Source of the DNA: G963665495 sp963677785
Lineage (GTDB): Bacteria > Desulfobacterota > Desulfovibrionia > Desulfovibrionales > Desulfovibrionaceae
Length of the DNA stretch: 64,000 nucleotides
Reading direction: 5' to 3'
Assembly (NCBI GenBank): GCA_963677785.2
Contig: CAXXDH010000002.1
Location: 992,001 to 1,056,000 of the forward strand
Shown: positions 45,200 to 54,029 of the stretch, in pieces
How the letters are laid out: every line of letters begins with the position of its first letter
How positions within the stretch are numbered: position 1 is the stretch's first letter
The notes under the pieces: generated by a model
The model's database searches: none
Told to the model about the DNA's origin: nothing
The model's input: only the letters and a program-made list of their open reading frames with translations
Translations under genes and position numbers: made by a program

Positions 45200-45718
45200 A
45201 TGCGGGTTTTGTTGCAGCGGGTCAAGCACGCGAGCGTACGGGTGGACGGCGAACTCATCGCCGGGGTCGAACACGGGTTGCTGGCGCTCGTCGGCTTTGG
45301 CGCCATGGATGGTCCAGAGTTGCCTGAACAGCGTGTTTGGCGGACGATGTTGAATAAAATTATCGAATTGCGTATTTTTCCTGATGCTGCGGGAAAAACA
45401 AATCTTTCTTGCAGTGAGTTCGCAGCCGGTGTAGAACCAACAGTTAAGGGAAATGGCAGGAAGGCTCATGGGGGCATTCTTGTGGTATCGCAATTCACTC
45501 TGTATGCTGATTACCGCAAGGGAAGACGGCCCTCTTTTCATCCTGCAGCACCACCGGATGTTGCGGAAAAGTTGTTTGATCGGTTTACGACGGAGTTGAA
45601 AGAAGTATACGGAGGATATGTCGGTACGGGGATCTTTGGAGCAGAGATGGACGTTGAGTTGTGCAACTGGGGACCTGTAACGATACTGCTGGACAGCATG
45701 CAATTCGGTGGCGGTTGA
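45200..45718 (+). CDS. dtd: D-aminoacyl-tRNA deacylase
   Basis: 172 residues, longer than the usual 145-150. MRVLLQRVKHASVRVDG is the canonical N-terminus; the active-site SQFTLYADYRKGRRPSF and the Gly-cisPro motif near the C-terminus (GPVTILLDS) are present. The motif normally written NDGPVT reads NWGPVT here. About 17 extra residues lie between KTNLS and ILVVSQF. The enzyme hydrolyses D-aminoacyl-tRNA. It starts 2 bp after queD. Confidence 0.9.
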   Translation: MRVLLQRVKHASVRVDGELIAGVEHGLLALVGFGAMDGPELPEQRVWRTMLNKIIELRIFPDAAGKTNLSCSEFAAGVEPTVKGNGRKAHGGILVVSQFTLYADYRKGRRPSFHPAAPPDVAEKLFDRFTTELKEVYGGYVGTGIFGAEMDVELCNWGPVTILLDSMQFGGG

Positions 45719-45766
45719 GATCAAGGGAAATGAGCTCTCTTATTCAGCCCGGTTCAACGAAGGCAC

Positions 45767-46897
45767 ATGGATACTACAATAAAAATATTAGTCGTTGACG
45801 ACTCCGTGACCATGCGTCAGACCCTGGAATTGATTCTTGGGCGGCACTATATCGTTGAAACGGCCCAGGATGGCGAACAAGGCATTGAGCTTTTCCACGC
45901 ATTCCAGCCGGATATTATTCTGTTGGACATTAATATGCCTATCGTGGACGGATTTGGCGTCATAGAGCATATTCGCAACATCGCCAACGACCAGGACGTC
46001 TTTATCCTCATGCTGACTGCGGAGGAATACGAGAATTTCAAACCAAAGGCTTTGAATCTGGGGGCAAACGATTTCCTTTTTAAACCTTTTGACCGCACGG
46101 AACTGATTGCCAGAGTGGGGGTGGCCGAACGGCAGGTAACCCTGAACCGCAGGCTGCGAGGGTACGTCCGCAAGACCTCCAAAGAACTCGAGCTTGTAGC
46201 CTCCTTGCAGAACAAGCTGTTGCCCCAGGCCAGTCCGTTTTTTGAAAAAGCCCGTATTAGTACGGTATATCGTCCGTCCGGTCAGGCCAGCGGCGATTAT
46301 TATGATTATTTTTCCGTGGGGGAGGGGGCGTTGCGCGTCGTGATTGCTGATGTCTCAGGACATGGCGCCAGGGCCGCTTTTTTAATGGCAATAGTACGTA
46401 CATTGTTCCGCATAACGACTACCTACTTTATGGATTTGCAGGAAACCTTGACTCTGGTCAATACGCATCTCTGCCAGATCATCGGAAAAGAGCCGGATTT
46501 TGTTACAGCATTTGCCGCGGATATTGATTTTCATCGCAACATTATGGATTATACCAATTGCGGGCATTGTCCCGGAATGTTGAAATCTGCGGATGGAACA
46601 ATTACGAAATTGAGCTCACTTTATCCAATGCTCGGTTTTTTTGATCAACACTTTGTCCCCGGAAGCGTCAGTTTTGAAACAGGTAGCGAGCTGTTTTTAT
46701 TCACAGACGGATTCTACGAGTGGGAACCGACACCAGGCAATTTTTTGGATCTTGATCGTTTCTGGGACCTTGCCGAAGACTCTATTCGACAAGAGGGCCC
46801 TTTTCTTGATATCCTGATGAATAAGCTCGACAGCTTGGCACAGGAACAAACCCGCTTCAGGGACGACCTAACCGCATTGTGGGTGAAGACTGGGTAG
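45767..46897 (+). CDS. response regulator with PP2C-type phosphatase domain (RsbU/SpoIIE-like)
   Basis: 376 residues. Receiver domain 1-125 with acidic residues in VVDDSVT, phospho-acceptor Asp in LLDINMP, Thr in LMLTAEEY and Lys in FLFKPFD. A helical linker leads to a PPM/PP2C domain (about 155-375) with metal motifs SGDYYDYF and ADVSGHGARAAF. Phosphorylation should switch phosphatase activity toward a STAS protein. The anti-sigma-like kinase and STAS genes follow directly, forming a partner-switching module. Confidence 0.9.
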   Translation: MDTTIKILVVDDSVTMRQTLELILGRHYIVETAQDGEQGIELFHAFQPDIILLDINMPIVDGFGVIEHIRNIANDQDVFILMLTAEEYENFKPKALNLGANDFLFKPFDRTELIARVGVAERQVTLNRRLRGYVRKTSKELELVASLQNKLLPQASPFFEKARISTVYRPSGQASGDYYDYFSVGEGALRVVIADVSGHGARAAFLMAIVRTLFRITTTYFMDLQETLTLVNTHLCQIIGKEPDFVTAFAADIDFHRNIMDYTNCGHCPGMLKSADGTITKLSSLYPMLGFFDQHFVPGSVSFETGSELFLFTDGFYEWEPTPGNFLDLDRFWDLAEDSIRQEGPFLDILMNKLDSLAQEQTRFRDDLTALWVKTG

Positions 46898-46900
46898 CCC

Positions 46901-47329
46901 GTGCATACATTTTATTTGACCACCAAGGCAACTTCATATGCCAGTAGGCGATTGGCCAAAGCCGCGGTTAAAATTCTGTCGGAAACAATTTCCGACAGAG
47001 ACATTTTGTTTAATTTTGACCTGGCGCTTTCCGAAGCGTGTGCCAATGTCGTACGGCATGCCTACAGAGACATTGAGCCTCAGGAGTTGGAAATAATCAT
47101 CCGGCTTTGTCCGGGGCGCTGGATTGAATTGGAAATATCTGATTGGGGACATGGATTTCCGCATTGGCCTGTGGAACCCAAAAATCCTGAGCCCGAAGCC
47201 GAAGGCGGCCGCGGATTGTACATAATGTCCGAGTTGTCGGACATGTTTGAAGTAAGACAGCATGAAGGCAAGAATACTATTTATATTCAGGTTCTTGTGA
47301 AGGACGAACAATGGAAACCTTTAGAATAG
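46901..47329 (+). CDS. anti-sigma-type serine kinase (HATPase, RsbW/SpoIIAB-like)
   Basis: 142 residues, GHKL fold. The N box is ALSEACANVVRHAY, the G1 box is ISDWGHGFP and the G2 region is GGRGLYIMSELSD. It would phosphorylate and bind the STAS protein encoded next, or bind another partner. The start is GTG at 46901, 3 bp after the phosphatase gene. The final 19 bases overlap the STAS gene. No sigma factor is encoded nearby, so the controlled target is unknown. Confidence 0.88.
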   Translation: MHTFYLTTKATSYASRRLAKAAVKILSETISDRDILFNFDLALSEACANVVRHAYRDIEPQELEIIIRLCPGRWIELEISDWGHGFPHWPVEPKNPEPEAEGGRGLYIMSELSDMFEVRQHEGKNTIYIQVLVKDEQWKPLE

Positions 47330-47655
47330 AACAAAAAGAAGATACGATTATAATTGCATTTGCTGGGGAAATAACACTGGAAATAACCTCGGAACTCAAG
47401 CGGCAGATTGACGATGCGCTGGGGGACAGCGTGTTTGAAAATCTGATTGTCGATTTGGCTGAGATTACGTTTATGGACAGTTCCGGCATTGGTTTTTTAG
47501 TAGCATTGAACACGAAAATAATGGGACTTGGCAAGAAGATGTTTCTTTTCAAGCCCAGCAACCAGGTAAGCAAAACTTTGGAACTGGTCCAACTCAACAA
47601 TTTTTTCAATATCCTGGAAAATGATGATGATTTGTTGACGATTTTGCCTGAGTGA
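47311..47655 (+). CDS. STAS-domain anti-anti-sigma-type protein
   Basis: 114 residues forming one STAS domain. The conserved phosphorylatable Ser lies in FMDSSGIGFLVAL (about 52-64). It probably cycles between a phosphorylated (kinase-made) and a dephosphorylated (PP2C-made) state. Overlap with the kinase gene (19 bp) supports coupled translation. Confidence 0.9.
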   Translation: METFRIEQKEDTIIIAFAGEITLEITSELKRQIDDALGDSVFENLIVDLAEITFMDSSGIGFLVALNTKIMGLGKKMFLFKPSNQVSKTLELVQLNNFFNILENDDDLLTILPE

Positions 47656-47757
47656 ACTATCGAGAAAACCATTAATATTATTGGGGCACTGGCAGGCAAT
47701 AAAGCAGATAAACCTTGGGGGGCGGTCCTGGCGTTTTCGTCAGAAAAATAATTGCGC

Positions 47758-48873
47758 ATGTCCTATTACCTGACATTTTTTTTTGACACCGACTGGGATC
47801 CATCACGTCTGAAGCCGAAGCAGAATGCTGATGGCAGCGTGGATCACTATGATTTGGGCTATGTTCAGAACGTGGTCGTGATGCAGGTGCTGGCTGAATT
47901 GCGAGAGCTTGGCGATGACCAGGGGCAGACAGTTCCAACAGAGCATTTGTGTCAGGATATTTCACAGGTTGTCGGAAGCAATGTTGCGGTAAACCCTGAT
48001 AATCCCAAGCAACTCATCTCCACTGTGAATGGCTACCCTCAATTCTCCGAGGGAAAAATATTTGTCAGGCAGATTTTGGAAATACCTGGTGATGTGGATT
48101 TTCATACGGGGAATATTCTGTTTGTCGGAGACTTGCTCGTACAGGAAAGCGTACGGGATGGTTTTTCCATTCAGGCCCGTAATATTCTGGTTAAGCGGCA
48201 TATCGGAGGGGCCACGGTTCAGGCGCAACGTTCCGTTGTGGCCGAAGCAGGGGTAAAAGGGCGTGGAGATGCCTTTATCAAAGCCGGAAAAAGCATTCGT
48301 CTGCCTTTTTGCGAAAATGCAACTTTGATGGCAGAGGAAAATATTCTCATCAACGGTGCATGCATGCACAGCGAGTTGTACGTTGGCAAGCAGCTTGCCG
48401 TCAGAGGCCGTTTGCTGGGAGGAATAGTCTATTGCCATAAAAATGTCTATGTGGAAGAGCAACTGGGGGGCGGAATGGCTACCGAGACACACTTGAAAGT
48501 TGGGTATGATCCATTTTCGTTGCTAAAAATAGAAGAATACGAAAGGGATGTTGCCAAACTTGAAGCATTGTACCAACGCATTCAGGCCAGAGCTGGAGAG
48601 GCATCACTCAGTCAGGAATTGACCGACAAAATAGAAGCCATTGAACGGAAAATTGCTGTCTACCAAAAACAGTTGAAAAAATTGTGGGAAAAGATTCATC
48701 AAAATGATAATTCAACGATAAGTAGTATTGTGGTGCCTGGAACAATACGCCCTGGGGTCGATATTACTATAGGAGACGCCAAGCTTTACGTGGAAGAAAC
48801 TCTTCAGAATGTTCGCCTGAGTCGGCACGGTTCGGAAATTGTGATTAATTCTCCAGCAATGACAAAGAAGTAA
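47758..48873 (+). CDS. FapA (DUF342) family protein
   Basis: 371 residues from ATG 47758 (TTG at 47752 possible). The central beta-helix repeats (DVDFHTGNILFVGDLLV, FSIQARNILVKRHIGG, GVKGRGDAFIKAGKS, CHKNVYVEEQLGG) are typical of the FapA/DUF342 domain, linked in some bacteria to flagella and polar localisation. A coiled-coil segment (about 250-310, LSQELTDKIEAIERKIAV) precedes a short C-terminal strand region. It lies upstream of motA with a 6-bp gap. A motility role is inferred from context. Confidence 0.82.
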   Translation: MSYYLTFFFDTDWDPSRLKPKQNADGSVDHYDLGYVQNVVVMQVLAELRELGDDQGQTVPTEHLCQDISQVVGSNVAVNPDNPKQLISTVNGYPQFSEGKIFVRQILEIPGDVDFHTGNILFVGDLLVQESVRDGFSIQARNILVKRHIGGATVQAQRSVVAEAGVKGRGDAFIKAGKSIRLPFCENATLMAEENILINGACMHSELYVGKQLAVRGRLLGGIVYCHKNVYVEEQLGGGMATETHLKVGYDPFSLLKIEEYERDVAKLEALYQRIQARAGEASLSQELTDKIEAIERKIAVYQKQLKKLWEKIHQNDNSTISSIVVPGTIRPGVDITIGDAKLYVEETLQNVRLSRHGSEIVINSPAMTKK

Positions 48874-48879
48874 TTCAAA

Positions 48880-49635
48880 ATGGATATAGCAACCCTGATT
48901 GGAATAGTAGGCGGCCTGGGCTTGATCGTAGGCGCCATTGCCGTTGGGGGCGGCCTGGGGGGGTTTATTGACATTCCTTCCGTGATTATCGTTGGCGGAG
49001 GGACGTTCATGGTTACTTTCATCATGTTTCCCATGGCGGTTGTGTTGGGAGCCATAAAAGTTGCCATGAAAGCCTTTTTCGCTTCTCCGCCCAATCCGCA
49101 GGACAACATTCGTCAGATTATTCAGCTTGCGGAAACCGCTCGTAAGGAAAGTCTTGTGGCTTTGGAAAAAGCCAATGTGCAGGACCCTTTTTTGCAACGT
49201 GGGATACTTCTGGTGGCGGACGGTACGGAAGAATCCCTTGTTCGGGCCGTGATGGAACATGAAATTGATCACATGAAAATTCGTCACCGCCGAGGGCAGA
49301 CCGTTTTCAAAAAAATGGGCGAAATGTCTCCAGCATTCGGCATGATCGGAACTCTTATCGGCCTGGTACGTATGCTCCAAGCTTTGGATGATCCTGCCAG
49401 CATCGGCCCAGCCATGGCCGTCGCGCTTTTGACCACATTTTACGGCTCTGTACTGGCAAACCTTTTTTTTCTGCCCATAGCCACCAAACTGGAAGAGCGT
49501 TCGCAGGAAGAAATCAGTTATATGGAAATCACCACGGAAGGCGTGCTCGCCATTCTCAATGGAGAGCATCCCAATATTGTGAAGGAAAAGCTTGCTTCTT
49601 TTCTACCGCCTTCCTTGCGTGAGAGCAGTGGGTAA
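48880..49635 (+). CDS. motA: flagellar motor stator protein MotA
   Basis: 251 residues. Four membrane helices: two near the N-terminus, then a cytoplasmic loop with charged residues RAVMEHEIDHMKIRHRR that contact FliG, then two more after about residue 150 (FGMIGTLIGLVRML; GPAMAVALLTTFYGSVLANLFF). Conserved Pro residues are in MSPAFGMIG and in the last helix region. It forms the proton (or sodium) channel with MotB, encoded 3 bp downstream. Confidence 0.94.
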   Translation: MDIATLIGIVGGLGLIVGAIAVGGGLGGFIDIPSVIIVGGGTFMVTFIMFPMAVVLGAIKVAMKAFFASPPNPQDNIRQIIQLAETARKESLVALEKANVQDPFLQRGILLVADGTEESLVRAVMEHEIDHMKIRHRRGQTVFKKMGEMSPAFGMIGTLIGLVRMLQALDDPASIGPAMAVALLTTFYGSVLANLFFLPIATKLEERSQEEISYMEITTEGVLAILNGEHPNIVKEKLASFLPPSLRESSG

Positions 49636-49638
49636 TGC

Positions 49639-50403
49639 ATGGCCGCCAAAAAAAATGAACAAAATCCCGCGCCGCCGCCTCCAAAAAAATGTGATGACAC
49701 TCCGTGCGATGGGGGATTGCCAGGTTGGATGGCGACATTTGCCGATATGGTGTCGCTCCTGCTTTGTTTTTTTATCCTGCTACTGTCTTTTGCCAACCAG
49801 GATATAACAAAATTCAAGACCTTGATGGGCTCCATCAAGGACGCGTTCGGCGTACAGGTAAAGCGCAAAGGAGAATTCGCCGCGTTGTCGCCCTCGCAGT
49901 ATTCCCGCAAGGAAGTGGCTCTGGACCAGGACAATAACATGATTTTGGGAATGGTTCTGGAACTGAAGTCTCTGGTCCTGGATAATGAGGAGCTGAAAAA
50001 GACCGCGGATGTCAGCCAGGATTCCAATGGCGCCGTGATGCGCGTTCCGGATTCCGTGCTGTTCGAACCGAACTCCGCTGAGTTGAAGCCATCGGCTGCT
50101 CCGGTATTTCAGGCTGTAATCAAGATGCTCAAAGAGCATACCTTCAATCTTGTCGTACGCGGACATACCAATGACCAGTTCACTGCTGCGGGGAAATATC
50201 CAACCAACTGGGAACTTTCCGCCGCACGGGCCACCGCGGCGCTACGCTATATCATGAAACACGGAGATATCCCTCCTTCCCGATTGAAAGCAGTAGGATA
50301 CGCTGACTCTCAACCGTTGTTTCCCAACAATACGGATACCAATAGACGTCTTAACGCACGTATGGAATTCTATTTTCATCTTCCCGAAATCAAAGGCTGG
50401 TGA
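49639..50403 (+). CDS. motB: flagellar motor stator protein MotB
   Basis: 254 residues. A Pro-rich cytoplasmic tail is followed by the single membrane helix containing the essential ion-binding Asp36 (MATFADMVSLLLCFFILL). The C-terminal OmpA-like peptidoglycan-binding domain (about 135-250) has VVRGHTNDQFTAAG and NRRLNARMEF. It anchors the stator to the wall. It shares its TGA with a GTG at the start of the next gene. Confidence 0.93.
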   Translation: MAAKKNEQNPAPPPPKKCDDTPCDGGLPGWMATFADMVSLLLCFFILLLSFANQDITKFKTLMGSIKDAFGVQVKRKGEFAALSPSQYSRKEVALDQDNNMILGMVLELKSLVLDNEELKKTADVSQDSNGAVMRVPDSVLFEPNSAELKPSAAPVFQAVIKMLKEHTFNLVVRGHTNDQFTAAGKYPTNWELSAARATAALRYIMKHGDIPPSRLKAVGYADSQPLFPNNTDTNRRLNARMEFYFHLPEIKGW

Positions 50404-50405
50404 GT

Positions 50406-52109
50406 ATGAGGCATGCTGATGCCGCAGCATATGACGCCATCCCTGTGATTGAAGATGGCGATCTTGTCGACATCGTTTTGCAATGGCCCGAACGCAGTTG
50501 GCGTCTCGCAGGGAAAGCCGGGGCTAAACGGGAACGCGACCTTCTGAAAAAGTTGAATTCAGACGGCAAGAAGCTTCCTGTTTTGCTTGGATCCGGTTTG
50601 GGGGTTGCTCTTGAAGAACTTCTTGAACAAACGTCCGGACCAGTGGCTGTTGTTGATAAGGAACAGTCCATTCTTGACGTCAGCAAGTTGGCCGAGCAAT
50701 ACGCGGGGGAGGAACGGGTATTTTGGATTGTCGAACCCGATCTACCCTCTGCCCTCAAGGCGTTGACTCAGTGGCAGATGCGTCATGAAGGGCTTCCTTT
50801 CGTCCCGTTGAGCCATCCGGTGTATTTACGGATTGATCGTGACTATTACGGAGGGTTGCAAGAACAGCTTCAGGCAAGCGGACGTTTCGATTTCTGGGCT
50901 AAAGCTCGTTACACCAAATTTAAAACCTGGCCTCCCAGAATACTGCTTGTTACGAGCCAGTATTTTTTAATGGGGGAAATCATCGCTGCCTGTACCCGCC
51001 TCCAGGTCCCGTATCTGCTGGTTAATTTGGAAGATAAAGAGATAGCGAGCCAGGAATTTGTGGAAAGGCTGTTGCGGTCCGTATTGGAGTTCCGTCCTGA
51101 TTTTATTTTCACTATCAATCATCTGGGAGTGGATCGTGAAGGGGTGCTGGTTGATTTGCTGGAGCGCCTGGAATTGCCGCTGGCATCCTGGTTCGTGGAT
51201 AATCCGCATTTGATTCTGTATCTTTTCAATAAGGTCATAAGCGACTACACGGCCATTTTTACCTGGGATTCTGACAATATCGATACGCTGAAAGAACAGG
51301 GTTTTCAGAGAATTTTTTATTTGCCTCTGGGCACTGATCCTGAACGTTTTCGGCCCGGATTACATGGTTCGGCGAACAATACGTTTACCACGGATGTTTG
51401 CTTTGTCGGCAACTCCATGCATTACAAGGTTGGCCAGCGTCTCAAAGCCTCACGTCCGCCCAAGGAACTTTTACGAAGTTACAGAGCAGTTGCTGCAGGA
51501 TTTGGAAATTCTGATGAAAAATCAGTCTATTCATATCTTTTGCATGAACATCAAGATCTTTTGCCTTATTTTATGGAATTGGAATCCGCTGAACGTAAAC
51601 TGGCCTATGAAGCCATGATAACCTGGGAGGCAACCCGGCAGTACAGGCTGCAGTGTGTGCAGGGGATTATGGATTTTAACCCGTTGGTGGTGGGGGACAA
51701 GGGATGGAATATTTCATTGAAGGCTGAATCCCGACCATGGCGTTGGCATAAAGAAGTAAGCTATTACGAAGATTTGCCTTGGTTGTACCCTCTTGTTAAG
51801 GTTAATTTCAACTGCACGAGTAAACAGATGAAAGGAGCAGTGAATCAACGCGTATTCGATGTGCCTGCGACTGGCGCTTTTGTTTTAACTGATTGGAGGG
51901 TTCAAATTGAACAATTGTTTATTCCGGGCCAAGAAGTCATCTGCTTTAATCATCTGGATGAGGTCCCTGATCTGACAAAATATTACCTGTCGCACCCGCA
52001 TGCGCGTGAGAAAATCGCTTTGGCCGCCAGAAAACGCATACTTGCTGAGCATTCTTATCAGCACCGTCTTTTATTTTTGATGCGTAAAATGCATTCAGTC
52101 TTCGGATAA
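50406..52109 (+). CDS. CgeB-like glycosyltransferase (GT-B)
   Basis: 567 residues from the ATG at 50406; a GTG at 50400 overlapping the motB stop would add two residues. The N-terminal part (1-170) is poorly conserved. From about 175 it resembles CgeB/Glyco_trans_1_2 enzymes: ILLVTSQYFLMGEI, DFIFTINHLGVDREGV, ASWFVDNPHLIL, VFVDVPATGAF. Similar genes in related bacteria are found near flagellar loci, so glycosylation of flagellin is plausible but unproven. It is co-transcribed with motB. Confidence 0.77.
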   Translation: MRHADAAAYDAIPVIEDGDLVDIVLQWPERSWRLAGKAGAKRERDLLKKLNSDGKKLPVLLGSGLGVALEELLEQTSGPVAVVDKEQSILDVSKLAEQYAGEERVFWIVEPDLPSALKALTQWQMRHEGLPFVPLSHPVYLRIDRDYYGGLQEQLQASGRFDFWAKARYTKFKTWPPRILLVTSQYFLMGEIIAACTRLQVPYLLVNLEDKEIASQEFVERLLRSVLEFRPDFIFTINHLGVDREGVLVDLLERLELPLASWFVDNPHLILYLFNKVISDYTAIFTWDSDNIDTLKEQGFQRIFYLPLGTDPERFRPGLHGSANNTFTTDVCFVGNSMHYKVGQRLKASRPPKELLRSYRAVAAGFGNSDEKSVYSYLLHEHQDLLPYFMELESAERKLAYEAMITWEATRQYRLQCVQGIMDFNPLVVGDKGWNISLKAESRPWRWHKEVSYYEDLPWLYPLVKVNFNCTSKQMKGAVNQRVFDVPATGAFVLTDWRVQIEQLFIPGQEVICFNHLDEVPDLTKYYLSHPHAREKIALAARKRILAEHSYQHRLLFLMRKMHSVFG

Positions 52110-52238
52110 TTTTTTCATCCTACATTTGTTTCAAAAACTCACAAAATACAAGGATTGCCAAGTACTCCAAGCCCTGCTATTCTTAAGAATTATAGACGCG
52201 GAATAAAGACCTGAGAAAGCCATTATAAGAGATACGCA

Positions 52239-53225
52239 ATGAAAATATCCTGTGTCAGGTGCGGCAAAAAAATTGATTCACCTAATGTGTATTGCAAAGA
52301 ATGCCAAAAAGACATGGGCATCGCAATCGGCTCACCCCCTCGCTCGAAACGTCGATGGTATACCTACCTTCTTGTATTGTTGCTCCTAGCGTTTGCCGGA
52401 GTGTATTTCTTCGTTGGTAATGGAGAAATGGTATCCAAAGTATCGTCTTTGGCTGGAGAGGTCGAGCAAATGGCCGAACAGCTGAAAGAGACGGTTTCCA
52501 ATCAACTTCATATAGAGGAAGCCGAGACCGAAAGCCAAACGGCAGCTCCTTCAAAGTCGGTTGCGCTCGAGGATACCACCGACAATTTGGAAACAGTAGA
52601 CAGTCCGTCTCCTGGTACTGTTGCTGCGGAGACTCCTGCGGTTTCCGAAAATGTGGGAGAAAGCCTTGCTGTCGCGGCTTCTTCCGAAGCTGTCGCAGAA
52701 ACTGTCGAACAATCCCCTGAGATTCAGGATGACCAGAGTGATGCGTCAAAACCATCCGCCGGACAGAATGCAAATGTTGCGTCCGTAAGTGAGGAAGCAG
52801 CCATGCCCGCAGCAGAGGAAGCGGTGAATGCGGAAACTGTTTCAGACACTTCCGCCTCACAGGAAGAAACATTTGAAACCAAAGGGGCTGCAGCAGAACA
52901 ACCCGCGGCAGGGGGAGACAACCCGTTGCTTCATGTGGGGATTCTAGTTTATTATCTGAAAAAGGAAGGTTCCGACAAGCGGATTAAGAAAAAGCTGCTC
53001 GATGCGGGCTATACTGATGTTGTAGCCAAAGGCAAGTGGCCAGGGGCCTTTAAAGACCAGAATGTGTTTTTCCGTAACGAGGATCAACCTGGGGTCAAAG
53101 AAATTATGGATGTTTTAGGTAAGAACTGGTTTGATTATTATTTCAACGGCCCTCGCATCAGCCGTAGTGTGAAAAAGATCTTTGGTGAGGATGATCACGT
53201 TCAATTTTTGATTATACCTAAATAA
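52239..53225 (+). CDS. membrane protein with N-terminal zinc ribbon and LytR-C-like domain
   Basis: 328 residues. It opens with a CxxC...CxxC zinc ribbon (CVRCGKKIDSPNVYCKEC, residues 5-22). One membrane helix (about 39-59) follows, then about 150 low-complexity acidic and Ala/Ser/Glu-rich residues. The C-terminal domain (about 235-328) contains LHVGILVYYLKKEGSD and resembles LytR_C/SPOR-like small folds. The low-complexity linker suggests a periplasmic spacer. I do not know its function. It lies just before the insertion-sequence nest. Confidence 0.65.
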   Translation: MKISCVRCGKKIDSPNVYCKECQKDMGIAIGSPPRSKRRWYTYLLVLLLLAFAGVYFFVGNGEMVSKVSSLAGEVEQMAEQLKETVSNQLHIEEAETESQTAAPSKSVALEDTTDNLETVDSPSPGTVAAETPAVSENVGESLAVAASSEAVAETVEQSPEIQDDQSDASKPSAGQNANVASVSEEAAMPAAEEAVNAETVSDTSASQEETFETKGAAAEQPAAGGDNPLLHVGILVYYLKKEGSDKRIKKKLLDAGYTDVVAKGKWPGAFKDQNVFFRNEDQPGVKEIMDVLGKNWFDYYFNGPRISRSVKKIFGEDDHVQFLIIPK

Positions 53226-53521
53226 TATGTATTGTTGTTTTCCTGCTTCAGGCGAATACTATGTATATAATCGTCTGAAGCACATGGTATGCATTTGATC
53301 CGTTAAATAGCTGCGTTTTGTTATACACCTCTCTTGAAATATGTTTCCTTTCATCTTTTCGTATTCCGACGGTGTTTCATAGGGATAATGATTGCAGATT
53401 GAATAACTCATGAGTTCTTCATTATTTTTTTGCCTTTAGGATGGTAACCGTCAGAACGCCTACATCTCCCCTACTTACGCGGGCATGGCATACTGTATTC
53501 CTCAACCAAGGAGTAGGCGGT

Positions 53522-53863
53522 ATGGCGGCAAGTTCGAAGGGACGGACATCGGCTGAGGAGATCGAGAGATGGCGCAGGCACATTGAGAGCTGCAAGCACA
53601 GCGGCCTGAGTTAGGAGGCGTACTGCAGGCAGCACGGGATATCCAAGAGTACGCTGGGGTATTGGAAGCGTCGGTTCGAGCGGGATGCAGCATACGGCGA
53701 TATTCCGACCGTGGTTCCCGTTCCCATGCATCTTATCCCGGAGAGAGGGCCGTGCGAACCACTGCAGCTGCACATTGGAGAGCGCTACCGGATTGAGATC
53801 CGGGAAAATTTCAATCCCGCGCTTCTGGAAAAATTGCTGCGTACGTTGGAGCGGCTGGAATGA
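53522..53863 (+). pseudogene. tnpA: IS66 tnpA with in-frame TAG
   Basis: Frame starting MAASSKGRTSAEEIERW, with a TAG stop at codon 31 (53612-53614). It then continues in the same frame with EAYCRQHGISKSTLGYWKRRF, a TnpA helix-turn-helix region, to a TGA at 53861. Without the TAG it would encode about 113 residues. The stop overlaps the tnpB ATG (ATGA). TAG is common as a normal stop in this window, so this is decay rather than recoding. Confidence 0.78.
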
Positions 53864-54029
53864 ATCCGTTCGGTCCGCACACCAAAGTATTTCTGGTCCT
53901 GGGCGCAACGGACATGCGCAAAGCCATTGACGGGCTCGCGCTGCTGGTGGCCGATCATCTGGAGCGGGATGCCTTTTCAGGTCATTTGTTCGCCTTCTGC
54001 AACCGCGGCCGGACCATAATTAAAATTCT
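53860..54029 (+). pseudogene. tnpB: IS66 tnpB, 5' part
   Basis: About 57 codons of IS66 Orf2 (FLVLGATDMRKAIDGLALLV; FCNRGRTIIKIL) up to the ISL3-family insertion point at 54029/54030. Deleting the inserted element and one copy of the 7-bp repeat AAATTCT restores the frame exactly into the 3' part at 55369. Confidence 0.82.

Noticed and set aside
53612..53614. In-frame TAG in IS66 tnpA as a pyrrolysine codon
   Set aside because: TAG ends several ordinary genes here (for example miaA, ispA, the K+ channel gene, queD). The gene lies in a decayed IS remnant, so mutation explains it.
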